NCBI GenBank assembly: GCA_038025085.1
Contig: CM076152.1
Coordinates: 34,661,501 to 34,725,500 of the forward strand
Reading direction: 5' to 3'
Source of the DNA: Tetragonia tetragonoides
Lineage: Eukaryota > Streptophyta > Magnoliopsida > Caryophyllales > Aizoaceae
DNA: 64,000 bases
Shown here: in pieces, positions 1 through 10,240 of the stretch
Layout of the letters: every line of letters begins with the position of its first letter
How positions within the stretch are numbered: position 1 is the first letter of the stretch
Notes under the pieces: model-generated
The model's database searches: none
Told to the model about the DNA's origin: nothing
What the model saw: the letters and a program-made list of their open reading frames with translations, nothing else
Position numbers and translations under genes: made by a program

Positions 1-146
1 AATTATTCTATTGATTATCGTAAGTCATAACATCAATTTTGCAAAGCTTATTTGATTTGATGCTCTAATTTCAATGAAAAAATGCTCTATTTTCCCACAC
101 ATGCATATTCTAAAAACAATTTCGGGCACTGAGAGCATAAAAGAGG

Positions 147-870
147 CACTACTAAACAACTGAGATTTAGCTACGGAAAATTTTCCGTAGCTAATTAGCC
201 ACGGGATTTATGATTCCGTAGCTAATTAGCTGCGGAAAATTTTCCATAGCAAAATTAGCTGCGGATTGTTTTTCCGTAGCTATTTAGCTGCGGAATAACT
301 AAATTCCGTGACTAAATATTATTTTTTAAAAAAAAAAATTAAAACTTAGCGGCGGATTTAATTTCCGTCGCTAGGTAGCTGCGGAATTTAAAAGATTCCG
401 TCGCTAACTAGCGGCGAAAACTAAATCCCCGCAGCTGATTTCGTTTTTTTTTCAATAAAATGCGTTGCATATATTGTTAAGAAGCAATCATTGGCCTGCT
501 GGTAGAGGCCCTTTCATGCGCGCGCGAGCACTGGGTTCGAATCCCCTTGCCAGCATTGTGGGGGAATTAATTGTGGGCACCTGCGCGGGCCCGCGCGTCT
601 GGGGGGCTGGGCTGGGCCGCGCTTGGGGTTTCGTCGCCTGCTGTCTAAATTTTTTTTTTGTAATAATTAAACTCAGCGACGGAAGCAATTATTTCCGTCG
701 CTGAGCTCAGTGGCGGATGAAAATAAATCCGCCGCTGATTTTCTCAGCGTCGAGGTTTTTAGCGTCGGACGTCATCCGTGGCTAATTCCGCCGCTGACCT
801 TAAATAGCTGCGGTTTTTTGGTAATAGCGGCGGTTATTTTCGGCAGCTAAAATCGATTTTTTTTGTAGTG
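147..870. mobile_element. Non-autonomous CACTA-like element, copy 1
   Basis: The ends start with CACTA and are inverted: left CACTACTAAACAACTGAG, and the right end read backwards begins CACTACAAAAAAAATCGA. They are flanked by a 3-bp target duplication AGG (144-146 and 871-873), as expected for the CACTA (En/Spm) superfamily. The interior has many short units of the type 'agctgcggaa..ttccgtagct' in both orientations, which is the usual subterminal repeat arrangement of transposase-binding sites. No transposase is encoded. A GC-rich middle (about 480-640) holds a tRNA-like stretch. A second copy lies at 33413-34095. Confidence 0.75.
488..560 (+). other. tRNA-like segment (Pol III box B-like) inside the CACTA-like element
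   Basis: GGTTCGAATCC at 534-544 matches the box B / T-loop consensus. A weaker box A-like TGGCCTGCTGG lies at 492-502. It does not fold into a full tRNA cloverleaf and no anticodon arm is recognisable. The related element at 33413-34095 keeps the same segment in opposite orientation (33743-33795). It may be a remnant of a captured tRNA or SINE head. Activity is unknown. Confidence 0.4.
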
Positions 871-873
871 AGG

Positions 874-1786
874 AAGAACAGTCAGTGTGCTACATGCCAC
901 CCAGAAAATAATTTAAGAAAGCATCAACCTTTCATGAAAAATCGAAAACCTCAACCTAGTGAAGCAACAAAAAAAAAATAAAAAAATAAATAAAAAAAAT
1001 GGGCATAAGCGGTTGAAGATTCATAGGATTTTTGCTTCTGGGTTCTGAAACTATACAAAAATGGCGGCTCGTCTAGGTATCTGCTACAAGCGAGGTTCAC
1101 ATGAGCTGCTTGATCAGGTATAAATCCATCAAATATTACACACATAAATAATCATAGTACCTTATGGAACTTAACAGTGAGGGATCTCTTTTTCATAAAC
1201 TTGATATAGGGTACTGGTACATTAGAGAACATGTGCAAATATTTTATAAGAAAAATAAAGAAGAAAAAAAATAGAAGAAATGAGCCAAAAAAGAAAAACA
1301 AGGGCGAAAATAATTAAATTTGGCTGAAAATCGGTTTTACAACCAAGATTCTCATAGATTTCGGTTTTGTAGGTGAATCTGCACTTTTATCGTTTTTTTT
1401 ATACCCTAATGACACATTTCATTTTAAATATACCATATTGTCCAAATGGTGTCATTAAATATACCAATTTGGTCAATCAGGGGAAATATGGCATGCAAAA
1501 CTATAAGATATGTTGAAACTAAACCACATTTTTATTCTTTTACTATGAAAATTAAAAAGACAACAGTGTATTATAAAAACTTAAAAAAAAAAAAAAAAAA
1601 AAACTACATCAATTTTCAAGAAATACAACAAAACCGGAGTACTAGTCTAAATATTCAGAATAATACGACTCAAAACTAACATATTATGTTGTTAAAATTC
1701 AACTTGATGATCATTTTAAATTATTTGTCTTAGATATAGTATATATATAGTAAAGAGTTTATAACCAAGCACATATTAAAAGTAAT
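874..1786. other. AT-rich spacer, no gene seen
   Basis: Short A-runs and a weak low-complexity composition. The open frames here are short and lack recognisable domains or splice context. Nothing further can be supported. Confidence 0.5.
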
Positions 1787-1824
1787 TGGTTATGTTCGAT
1801 TTTTGGTATCAAGCTAGATTTTGT

Positions 1825-1849
1825 ACCCATGTGATGCATGGGTTCTAGT
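1825..1849 (+). other. Helitron-type 3' terminus (hairpin followed by CTAG-T)
   Basis: A 7-bp stem (ACCCATG at 1825-1831, CATGGGT at 1837-1843) with a 5-nt loop is followed by CTAG (1845-1848) and a T. This is the arrangement of Helitron 3' ends, which insert between A and T. The spacing between stem and CTAG is shorter than usual and no matching 5' end was identified, so this is probably a fragment. Confidence 0.4.
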
Positions 1850-1884
1850 TCATCATCATCCGTTATTAGCATCCATAATATATA

Positions 1885-2032
1885 CTCCCTCCGTTCTTCT
1901 CTTATCTTCTCATTTGACTTTTTGAGTCAAACTTTATAAATATTGACCATTGATTTATGAAAAATATATAAAGAATTTTAAGATCAAAATACATTTCTTA
2001 GATTCATTAGAGATTATATTTTCACAATATTA

Positions 2033-2064
<32 letters not shown>
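1885..2064. repeat. Stowaway-like MITE end plus (TA)n tract
   Basis: CTCCCTCCGTTC preceded by TA is the characteristic terminal sequence of Stowaway (Tc1/mariner) MITEs. The matching opposite end is not visible, so the copy looks truncated. It runs into a TA dinucleotide tract at about 2036-2064. Confidence 0.45.
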
Positions 2065-2074
<10 letters not shown>

Positions 2075-2711
2075 CACATAATAGCAAGGACTAGTAACAA
2101 GTTCTCGAGAAAAAAAAAAACTCACATCGAACAAAGAAATTACATGTTTAATGAATAGATAATATTTTTTTTTCCTTAATATCATTTATGTTACTTATTT
2201 TTATTAATATGAAATAATATGTTACTTATTTTTATTAATATAAAATAATTTTTTTTAATCACGTATGCATTTATAATTATTTATTACCACTTATAGCTAC
2301 TACTCATCAATTATATATATAAATAATTAAATTGATTTAACTTTATTTATTGAAACACATAAATTGAGTTACAATATGTAAATTAAAATCAAATATGGGT
2401 AGATAATAATACTTGCCGTTTTTTGTAAGTGTCGACATTATTATATAGTGTTAATGATCAAAATTAATAATTGGCAAACAAGACAATGTCAAAATGATTA
2501 GTTGGTTGAGTGCCTGATTGAGTGACCCTCAGGCTTCAACTCACCAACCCCCTTTCTATCTTTCATATTGTTTACAACTATCCTTATTTCTCAAGGGAAA
2601 AACACAAAATAAGAGACAATATAAGAGGAGGGTTGATAATTCTCACGGTCAACTAAACATAAAGGGTCATGACTCACGGCTTTACAGGTCACCAACCCTT
2701 TATATAAATAG

Positions 2712-2790
2712 GGTGTTACTATTTACCGCCATAAAATTACTACCTACCGTCCTTAGAAATTTCAATTTTGCCCTTTTTCACATTTTCACT
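2712..2790 (+). repeat. MULE left terminal inverted repeat
   Basis: Matches the reverse complement of 8998-9076 over most of its length, including taccgcc..aaattactacctaccg and a shared 'ttgcccttt..cactcatcctc' inner part. Confidence 0.8.
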
Positions 2791-2887
2791 CATCCTCTCC
2801 CTCTCTAACTCTCACACCAATTCTCCCTCTCTACCACCCACTCTCATACCCAACCTTCATCAACATTCACTCAAGCAACGGCCGCGG

Positions 2888-5800
2888 ATGTTTGCCGGCG
2901 ACCAGGAAGTGCCGTCGACGGTGGCGGAGGTAAATTTTTTTTTTGCGCATTTTTTTTGCACGGGCGTCCGTGTTTTACGACCTGTCAATGGACGAGGCGT
3001 CCGAAATTTCCGCCTAAACCATAGACGGGCCGTAAATCACGGACGTCTTCACCATGGTTTAGGCGTAAATAACGGACGCCTAGACTATGGTTCAGGCGTC
3101 TGAGATTTACGCCTCGACCATGGCCGAGGCGTCCGTGATTTCCGTTTCTTCCATGGTCCACGCGTAAATTTCAGACGTCTGTCCCTTGGTTCAGTAGGTT
3201 TTGATAGACGTTTGAATTTAAGATTAAGCTAACATTGTTTTCGTTGTTTTCGTTAGGTTCCTTTGGAGCGGTTCAGTGGTGATGGTGTTGATTACAGTAC
3301 GCATTTCGTCACTGATGAGTTATTTGATAGTGATACAGATGCAATTAATTGGGCAAAATAAATTGCCCTTACTATCGGGTTTGAGTTGATAATTTCGTCA
3401 CACAAGAAGAATGGAAGCGTAAAATTGTTAAGATGCAATCGAGGTGAATGCTACAGAGGGGAATTAAGAGACTTAGATACTGCTGCTCGGAAGAATTCGA
3501 AAACAAAGGCTTGTAAATGTACGTTCCAGTTAAGAGCTCAGCAAGTGTATGGGTCCAGTAGTTGGATGATTGTCACATTGCCTGGGATTAGGGGTACGCA
3601 CAACCATGACTTTGCTGTGTTTCCTGAGGGATATCGTCAGATGAGTGGTCTTAGTCTTGGGTCAAAGCAACTCGTTCGTGACATGACTTCGGCACAAACA
3701 AAGCCATGTGCTATCTTGGCCGCTATTAAGGAAAAATTTCCCAAGGACAATGCAACTAGACGGCATGTGTACAACTACAGAGATCGTATAAGGAAACTTG
3801 ATTTTGAAGAGAGAGATGTCATTGGTCAGTTTCATCATTTAGCTGTGGAGAATAAGTACGTACATTGGACAAGAGCCGACCCAGCTACTAATGAGGTAAC
3901 TCACGTGTTCATGGCACACCCTACATCAATTCAGTTACTTCGGTCTTTTCCTTGGTTGATTGACTTAGATTCCACGTACAAAACAAACAAGTATAAGATG
4001 CCGTTTCTTGAGATAGTGGGGATGACTCCAAGCAATAAGAACTTCCTCATAGCTTATGCCATTGTGAAGGATGAGACTGAGGCAAGCTATGCGTGGGTCT
4101 TAGATAAGTTGAGGATGCTTATTGGAAATGATGTACACCCAACAGCAATTTTGACCGATCGTGAGCTAGGGTTGATGACACCTATTAGAGAAATATTTCC
4201 CGAGAGTGCCCATTTGCTCTGTACATGGCACATTAACAAAGTCGTTGAAGACAAAGTGTACAGACTTTGTGGAAAAGATAAGCTTGCCGCGCAGAGGTTC
4301 AAGAACGGGAGGTGGAAATTTATCATGGAAGCTTCCACAGAAGCTGAGTACGATAGAGCAGTGCGTATGATGAAGGATAGTTGGAAGAATTACCCTCACG
4401 TGATATCCTATGTAGAGGAGACCTGGTTGAGATACAAAGAGATGTTTGTAGCTGCGTGGACGAATAAGGTGCTACACCTTGGCAACACTACGACTTGCAG
4501 GGTGGAGAGTGCACATGCCGCGCTAAAACAGTGGTTAAACTCCTCAACTGGAGCTTTGGACAATGTTTGGAACAAGGTCAACAAGTCAATCGAGTCACAA
4601 ATAACTGAGATCAAGTACACACTTGAAGAGTGCAGAAGACGAAGAAGTGTGATGTACTCGGGTTTTCCATTCAACTATCTGACCGGGTATGTTTCCCATT
4701 ACTGCTTAGAAATATTATCGAATGAGCTGAAGAGGATGAGAGAATTGAGTCACCAAGTATTTGATCGTTGCGGTTGTGTATTGAGATCCACTCATCAGAT
4801 CCCGTGTGCGTGTGAGTTGAAAACGGCCACGGATACGGGCACGCCAATTAGCTTGAATAGTGTCCACAAATTTTGGCGAACACTCGTTATTAGTGATGCA
4901 GTGGAGATAGCTACGCTTGACATGACTGAGCATCCATCTGAGGACCATCGATACTTTCACTCTCTGGTCGACGAGGTTAACTCAAGCGACCGGGCAGTTG
5001 TGCGCAACATATCTGTCCTTATGAATGAGCAGCTTCATCCTGACGAAGCGAGTTACGTCGAGCCGGAAGCGAACACGACAGTCAGAGGTCGACCGAGAGG
5101 GAGTTCCTCTACCAGACGTGATCCTACTTCATGGGAGTACTCCCAGAGGGGTCGTGGTCGCCCTAGGTCATCCAGTTCGAGCCGCGGGCGTGGTCGTACC
5201 TCATCCTCATCGAGTAACGTCGTGCGGAGTACTGGTATGAAAACCCATAATTTATTAACATGTACATAATGTTGTTAATTACTTTTTGATAAGTACTATT
5301 AATGACTTTCTATTATATTGTCTTGCAGCTGGACACGGAATAGATATCATTGAATTCTATCATGTTAACAAAATTCCGGGAATCATCATACCTTTCATTT
5401 GAAGGATATCTCGATGTGCTTGGGGATGGTAATTGCGGTTTCCGTGTCATTGCGGACTACGTTTTCGGAGACCAAGAGCAATGGCGATTGACGAGAGTTT
5501 GCATTGCAAACGAACTCTTAGCTAACCGAGCATTGTACGAAAACATATACGTTGACGGGGTCGACGCTGGTTACCACCGTATTATGTGAGACGGAGGTGC
5601 GTGTAACGATGATCACTGGATGATAGTACTTGAGGATTTGTTCCCGATTGCCAACCTCTTCAATGCAGAGATTATGTTATTCGGATACGGCAGCGGAAGG
5701 GGGTTATATGCTTGTTACACAGTGCTACCGTTGCAAGCACCTTCGACTGCTACACGTCCAAGTAGGGAAATTGTCATAGGTCATTTAGGTGATTCGTACA

Positions 5801-5952
5801 TGCATTATATCCGTCTGAATTTAGCCTCAGATTTCCCTGTTCCTCCGATATGCGCAGCATGGTTTACTTCCCGTTCTGATAGTGTCGCTGGTTGGGAGCA
5901 AATGTATGTTAGGCGAAGAGCACATTGGGATCGTTTAGCGAGGTCGACGTAA
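2888..5952 (+). pseudogene. MULE transposase fused to OTU-like cysteine protease (decayed)
   Basis: Three exons are inferred: 2888-2929 (starts MFAGDQEV), 3257-5234 and 5329-5952, with GT-AG borders and matching phase. Order of parts: a FAR1/WRKY-GCM1-like zinc finger (C..C..CKC..HNH), then the MULE DDE transposase core with DLDSTYKTN, TILTDRELG and RVESAHAALK, a SWIM-like C/H cluster (CGC..CAC), an RG/SR-rich linker, and an OTU domain with DGNCGFR (catalytic Asp and Cys) and a later His in HYIRLNL. In MULEs the transposase cuts and rejoins the element ends. The role of the OTU part is not known. Lesions: an in-frame TAA at 3359-3361 where a Glu codon is expected, an extra T near 5399 that shifts frame between exon 3 start and the OTU core, and TGA at 5587-5589 inside the OTU domain. 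Reading through these gives a continuous family-like protein, so the gene died recently. Confidence 0.8.
2950..3195. repeat. Subterminal repeats in transposase intron 1
   Basis: Repeated units of about 30-40 bp with 'aggcgtccg.gatttccg' and 'accatgg' cores, alternating in orientation, fill the first intron. The other end of the element carries a similar array (8345-8570). Subterminal repeats of this kind are candidate transposase-binding sites. Confidence 0.6.
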
Positions 5953-6251
5953 TTGAATGTTTTGCGTGATTGTTATATTTTTCTACTTATATCATTGTCA
6001 CATTTTTGTGTGATTGTTATATTTTGCATGTTATATTTTTTCGTGATTATTGGAGGTAAATAAAACAACAAATTACAATAAAACAAATTAGGTGAATAAG
6101 AAACAACAAATTACAATAACACAAATAAATAACAATAACAATGAAACTCTTATATAAATATATAACAAATTCATCTAGGGTCAATACATCATTTGGCAGC
6201 CCGCCAATCTCTCATATACTCCTCCATAATCGTTCGAGAACCTTCCGCTTG

Positions 6252-8099
6252 CTACGGAGGAATCAAACTAATGAAAGACTCAGCTGCGACGGCTAGACGA
6301 TTCACCCACTGCAAAAAAATTAACAATGAGTGTGAGTTCAGAGATATGTAATACGTAAAAAAATATATATTTTAGTTAATCACTTACATAATCGCTGTTG
6401 GATCGTGGAGGAATCACAAATCCAGGTGCTGCATCGTCACATATCAGCAGAGGGTGGGAGTGACGGTAGTACCATGCGAGGTAGTCATCCGTACATGCTG
6501 TGGGATCTGACGTGGATGCCTGAAACCCATGGAGACCAAGAATGTAACATCCCGGGAACATACGCCAGGCATCAGATGATACTCGTACGGGGTAGACAAC
6601 CTTGTACGAACGACTGCTCCATGACCTGATCGCTTTCTCTGGCCTAGTGATCGGGAAAGGGATACTCTGTACGTACCCGATTTGTCGTAAACAACGACCA
6701 GGCATGTACGGTTCGATAATATCCCGATACCGTAGCCACCCCATGAATACAGTCCTCGGTACAGATGCAACCGGGTCAGAACCGTACGACAGCCACACCA
6801 CCTACGTAGAAATGTTCAAGTTACGGTGAAGTAAAAAAAACATAGCAAACGGCGAAATAAATCATGAACACCGATAACTGCATGACGTACCTCTGACGCT
6901 CGCAGCTGATCCAAGCGTCTACGTAAGGAGCACAGTCGACCCACGTCCTTGCCCTCAGCCTGGGCACTCCATACGCACGCACGGGGAGCCTCGCCGTCCC
7001 CGACAACCATCCGCTCCCGATGAGGTCGGAAACAGGGAAAGTACTCGTATATCCATGCCTGGAGAAGAGTTAGGCATCCGCAGATGTCCTGAGAATCCCC
7101 CCGACTAGCTATACCGAGCTGACGATATAGGAAGGCGAGGGCAGCAGATCCCCAAGAGAACTCATGCGCCGTTCCGACACCGTCCCTCACCTCCATCACG
7201 CAGGAGGGTCTAATACGGTTACCACTCTTGTCGACAAACAAGGTGGATCCAATAAGTAACCACATCCAAGCTATCGCCTGGATGTCCTCCATTCGGTCAT
7301 CCACTCGGCAAAGGTCAAAAATCGACTCCGTGAGGACCCCACCGCCCTGCCAGTAGCTAAACATCAGTTCATCTCGGGTGACCCCGAGAACCTCCATGGC
7401 CGTCGCCTGCAGCTGCCCATCCCGTCCCTTACTGGAAATGAGCTGTCCCTCTACAGGAATCCGAAGAATATGCCATACATCGTGCAACATGATCGTCATC
7501 TCTCCGAACGGCATGTGGAACGAGTTCGTATCCGGCTGCCACCTTTCAACGAATGCAGATATCAGGGGGAAGTCAATATGTCTGAACATAATGTCTGTCA
7601 GGTGTGATAACCCAGTCCCCTCGATCTGGGCCCTAACCTCGGCCGACATCTCCGCTCGCCACTCACTCAGCCGCTGACAGACACTGAATCGGTTCTGACA
7701 CTTCAAGAGACCCCTCGTCTCTCCCCTCCACATACGAGACGCTACGTGGCCCAGGAAGCTCGGTATGACGCTATCATCCGCCGGCCCACCGGGCACAGCC
7801 CCTGTAACAACCCACGTAGTGTCTTCCTCCGCTCTAGATCGTTTGCTAGTACTGGACGACCCAGTACTAACAAACCTACCGCCTCTACCCTTCACCACGC
7901 GCCAATCTGAGGATGATTCGACGCCAATATGATCATCGTCCATGGACTGATCCCTGGAGTAGAACTCGCTAGTTTCGTAATCGTGTTGCTCAGCAGTCAT
8001 CTCCCTCATCCGAACTGCCTCTCTCTGTCTCCGTACAGAGGCATCAATCCCGCGCGTCCTCGTGTGACGCGGTCCTGAACCAGCGAATAACCTCGGCAC
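6252..8099 (-). CDS. Plant mobile domain (PMD) protein carried by the MULE
   Basis: Three exons on the minus strand, 8099-6891, 6801-6388 and 6308-6252, all phase 0 with GT-AG borders, give about 559 residues starting MPRLFAGSG. The first ~110 residues are charged and low in complexity. The PMD follows, with the family-typical run ERWQPDTNSFHMPFGEMT.., LHDVWHILRIPVEG and AWMWLLIGSTLFVDKSGN. Exon 2 encodes the conserved tail VPRTVFMGWLRYRDIIEPYMP. PMDs occur in host genes of the MAIN / phosphatase-7-long-form type and in several transposon families. Their biochemical role is unclear. The gene lies opposite to the transposase, and the two 3' ends face each other about 300 bp apart. The frame is open although the transposase is broken. 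The stop TAG at 6252-6254 is GAG in the derivative at 18797, so this copy lost about five C-terminal residues. Confidence 0.8.
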
Positions 8100-8189
8100 C
8101 GATTTACCGGCTCCTCTCCTCTATTATTTCACATTTTTAATTAATTAAACAATAATCAGTAATAAACAATTAAAATAATAATTGACAAC

Positions 8190-8249
8190 TAATAATAATT
8201 GTAATAACAAATAATAATAACAATAATAATATTAATAGTAATAACAATA

Positions 8250-8306
<57 letters not shown>

Positions 8307-8338
8307 TAATAATAATAAATAATAATAATTTTTTTTTT
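8190..8338. repeat. (TAA)n microsatellite in the MULE
   Basis: A long run of TAA units with occasional CAA, followed by a T-run. The same tract type is expanded on both sides of the MULE derivative. Confidence 0.9.
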
Positions 8339-8344
8339 TTTTTG

Positions 8345-8570
8345 CCTCGGGCGTCTGCTACAGACGCCTCACCTATGGGTGAAGTGTCTGTCGATCTCGG
8401 CTCACCCATGGGTGAGTCGTCTGCGACTGGCGCCTCACCCATAGGTGAGGCGTCTGCCGATCTCGACTCACCCATGGGTGAGTCGTCTGCGACAAGCGCC
8501 TCACCCATGGGCGAGGCGTCTGTCGATCTCGACTCACCCATGGGTGAGTCGTCTATTTCAGACGCCAGAC
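8345..8570. repeat. Subterminal tandem repeat with CCATGG palindromes
   Basis: About six units of 35-40 bp, each centred on a palindromic cacccatgggtg core and joined by 'gtcgtctgcgac'/'gacgcctc' type spacers. A close relative of this array is at 18300-18425 and 19470-19725 in the MULE derivative. Confidence 0.8.
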
Positions 8571-8844
8571 TCTACTCCGACGAACTCGAAAATTCACAAA
8601 TCAATCAACACAACTTCAAACAACACAAATTCAATTCAATTGTCTATAAACCGCGAATAAAAACACTCCTATATCAACACATTTCGTAAAAATCAAAGCA
8701 AATTAGAGTAAATAAAGCAAAAAAAATTTGAATGTATACCCCCGCGCCGCTATGCTCGCCGCCTCTGCCGCTGCCGCTAGCCCCTGACATTTCCGTTGTG
8801 ATGGTGTGATGGTGGTTTTGCCGTGAGTGGTGGTGGTGGTGGTT

Positions 8845-9012
8845 TTGCTTTGAGTGAGGATGAGTTTGAGTGAGGATGAGTATGAGGATGAGTGATGAGT
8901 GATGAGTGATGAGTGATGAGTGATGAGTGAGGATGAGTATGAGTGAGGATGAGTGATGAGTTTGAGTGAGGATGAGTGATGAGTGAGGATGAGTGATGAG
9001 TGAGGATGAGTG
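8845..9012. repeat. GATGAGT minisatellite adjoining the right MULE TIR
   Basis: Repeated gatgagtgatgagtgagg units. The complementary cactcatcctc units adjoin the TIR of the derivative at 18027-18210 and begin at the left TIR (about 2780). Confidence 0.85.
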
Positions 9013-9076
9013 AAGGGCAAATGGGTAATTTTTAGGGGCGGTAGGTAGTAATTTTGGGCGGTAAATAGCAATCCAC
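8998..9076 (-). repeat. MULE right terminal inverted repeat
   Basis: Inverted counterpart of 2712-2790, followed by the target duplication tataaatag at 9077-9085. Confidence 0.8.
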
Positions 9077-9179
9077 TATAAATAGGGTCGGTGACCATGA
9101 GCGCGGTATTTTACTATTCTATAACTATTCTGATATAATTTTATCCTATATATTTGTTTTTTATCGATCACTACACAGT

Positions 9180-9724
9180 CTAGGCGGATGGCAATGGGCC
9201 GTGTTTGGGGTGGGTCCAGCTAAATCCAGACCCATTTACATTTTTGGGTTGAGATCCAGACCCAGTTCAGACCCTGCAGGGTCCATAATACTTAGATCCA
9301 CATCCAGATCCGCTGGATCTAGTGGATCCGTGGATCCTAAATGGGTCTCACAAATAAACTAATAAATAAAGAAATTTGCTCCTATATCCTATAATAGACA
9401 TAAAATTTTAAGTTTTTATTAGAAAATATCACTTAATAACATATTTATACTCATTGAACAATGAAATAAACCCAATTTTTCACCTTTGAACTCTTTTTTT
9501 ATACATGGTCTTTACTTTTTTTCTTTTTTCTTTTTTAGTTTCACATGTTAATGGGTTCATGGGTCTGGGTCTGTGATGCTGGACCCAAATCTTGATCCAT
9601 TTACGACAGATGGACCTAGATCCAGATCCAAATCCAATGGATCTATAAAAGGGGGATCTAAACCCTTATAAATGGATTTGAATCCGTAGGTCTGAGCCGG
9701 ATCTCAGACCCATTGCCATCCTAG
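9180..9724. mobile_element. hAT-like non-autonomous element
   Basis: Inverted ends ctaggcggatggcaatgggc and (reversed) ctaggatggcaatgggtctg. Flanks share a degraded 8-bp duplication (tacacagt and tacaccca). The interior is built of repeats around 'gatccagaccca' / 'tgggtctggatc'. The corresponding places in GLP units 2 and 3 lack it. No coding capacity is seen. Confidence 0.6.
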
Positions 9725-9817
9725 TACACCCACTTAAGTAATAAGGGGCCACACTCAATTAAAAGAGTTAGATACACCGATTTATGTACGTATACTGCAT
9801 GAGAAAATTATTGTATG

Positions 9818-9984
9818 CAGTGGCGGATTCACTTTTTACCGAGTGGATTCCGCCGAACCCGTTTGAATTTTTTTTTTGTTAAAAAATCCTGTATAAGTTA
9901 AAAAAATTCAATACAGTAATTAAGAATTGTCTTACATATTACAAAGGATGAACCCACTTGACTTAATTTCTGCATCCGCCACTA
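9818..9984. mobile_element. Short hAT-like MITE upstream of GLP copy 1
   Basis: 167 bp with inverted ends cagtggcggattc / (reversed) tagtggcggatgc. It is flanked by attgtatg (9810-9817) and attgcatg (9985-9992), an 8-bp duplication. Units 2 and 3 carry the uninterrupted site 'attaattgcatgggcc' near 17185 and 23862, confirming insertion. Confidence 0.75.
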
Positions 9985-10164
9985 ATTGCATGGGCCATTA
10001 ATAATAAATATAAGCAATCAACTTTCACATGTGACAATCCAAATTGACAATGCTTGCTTGTGTAAATTCAGTATCCTTTGGTCCTATATATGACTATGAC
10101 CAATGTAGTTGTGACATTAATTATATTAGGAAAATATTACTATCAAAAAATGAACTCAAGTTGT

Positions 10165-10172
10165 TATATAAA
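10165..10172 (+). promoter_or_regulatory. TATA box of GLP copy 1
   Basis: TATATAAA about 70 bp before the first in-frame ATG. The same box is kept at 17312-17321 and 23994-24001 in the other copies, inside an otherwise conserved upstream block. Confidence 0.65.
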
Positions 10173-10240
10173 GCGACTGATGTATCTTATCAAACTTCAA
10201 TCCTTGATTAGTTATTACTTCTATTTCTATATTCTACTAT

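Larger units (their letters stand above)
2712..9076 (+). mobile_element. Mutator-like element (MULE) with transposase-OTU and PMD genes
   Basis: Terminal inverted repeats of roughly 70-80 bp: left ggtgttactatttaccgcc, right (reversed) gtggattgctatttaccgcc. Both continue into aaattactacctaccg. They are flanked by a 9-11 bp duplication tataaatag(gg) at 2703-2713 and 9077-9087, the length MULEs make. The element carries a plus-strand MULE transposase spliced to an OTU-like protease and a minus-strand PMD gene. Repeats lie inside both ends, and a GATGAGT minisatellite sits next to the right TIR. A deletion derivative is at 17970-19944. The transposase has stop and frameshift lesions, so this copy is probably not autonomous now. 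Confidence 0.85.

Noticed and set aside
488..560. A functional tRNA gene
   Set aside because: Box B fits but there is no acceptor stem pairing or anticodon arm, and it sits inside a CACTA-like element.
2768..3103. Open frame over the MULE left end
   Set aside because: It runs through the TIR and the intron repeats. The likely exon 1 is only 2888-2929, in another frame.
4087..4960. Minus-strand frames opposite the transposase
   Set aside because: They are antisense to a convincing coding sequence and lack family features.
5350..5952. OTU protease as an independent host gene
   Set aside because: It lies within the MULE ends, follows an intron from the transposase in matching phase, and has a frameshift and a stop.
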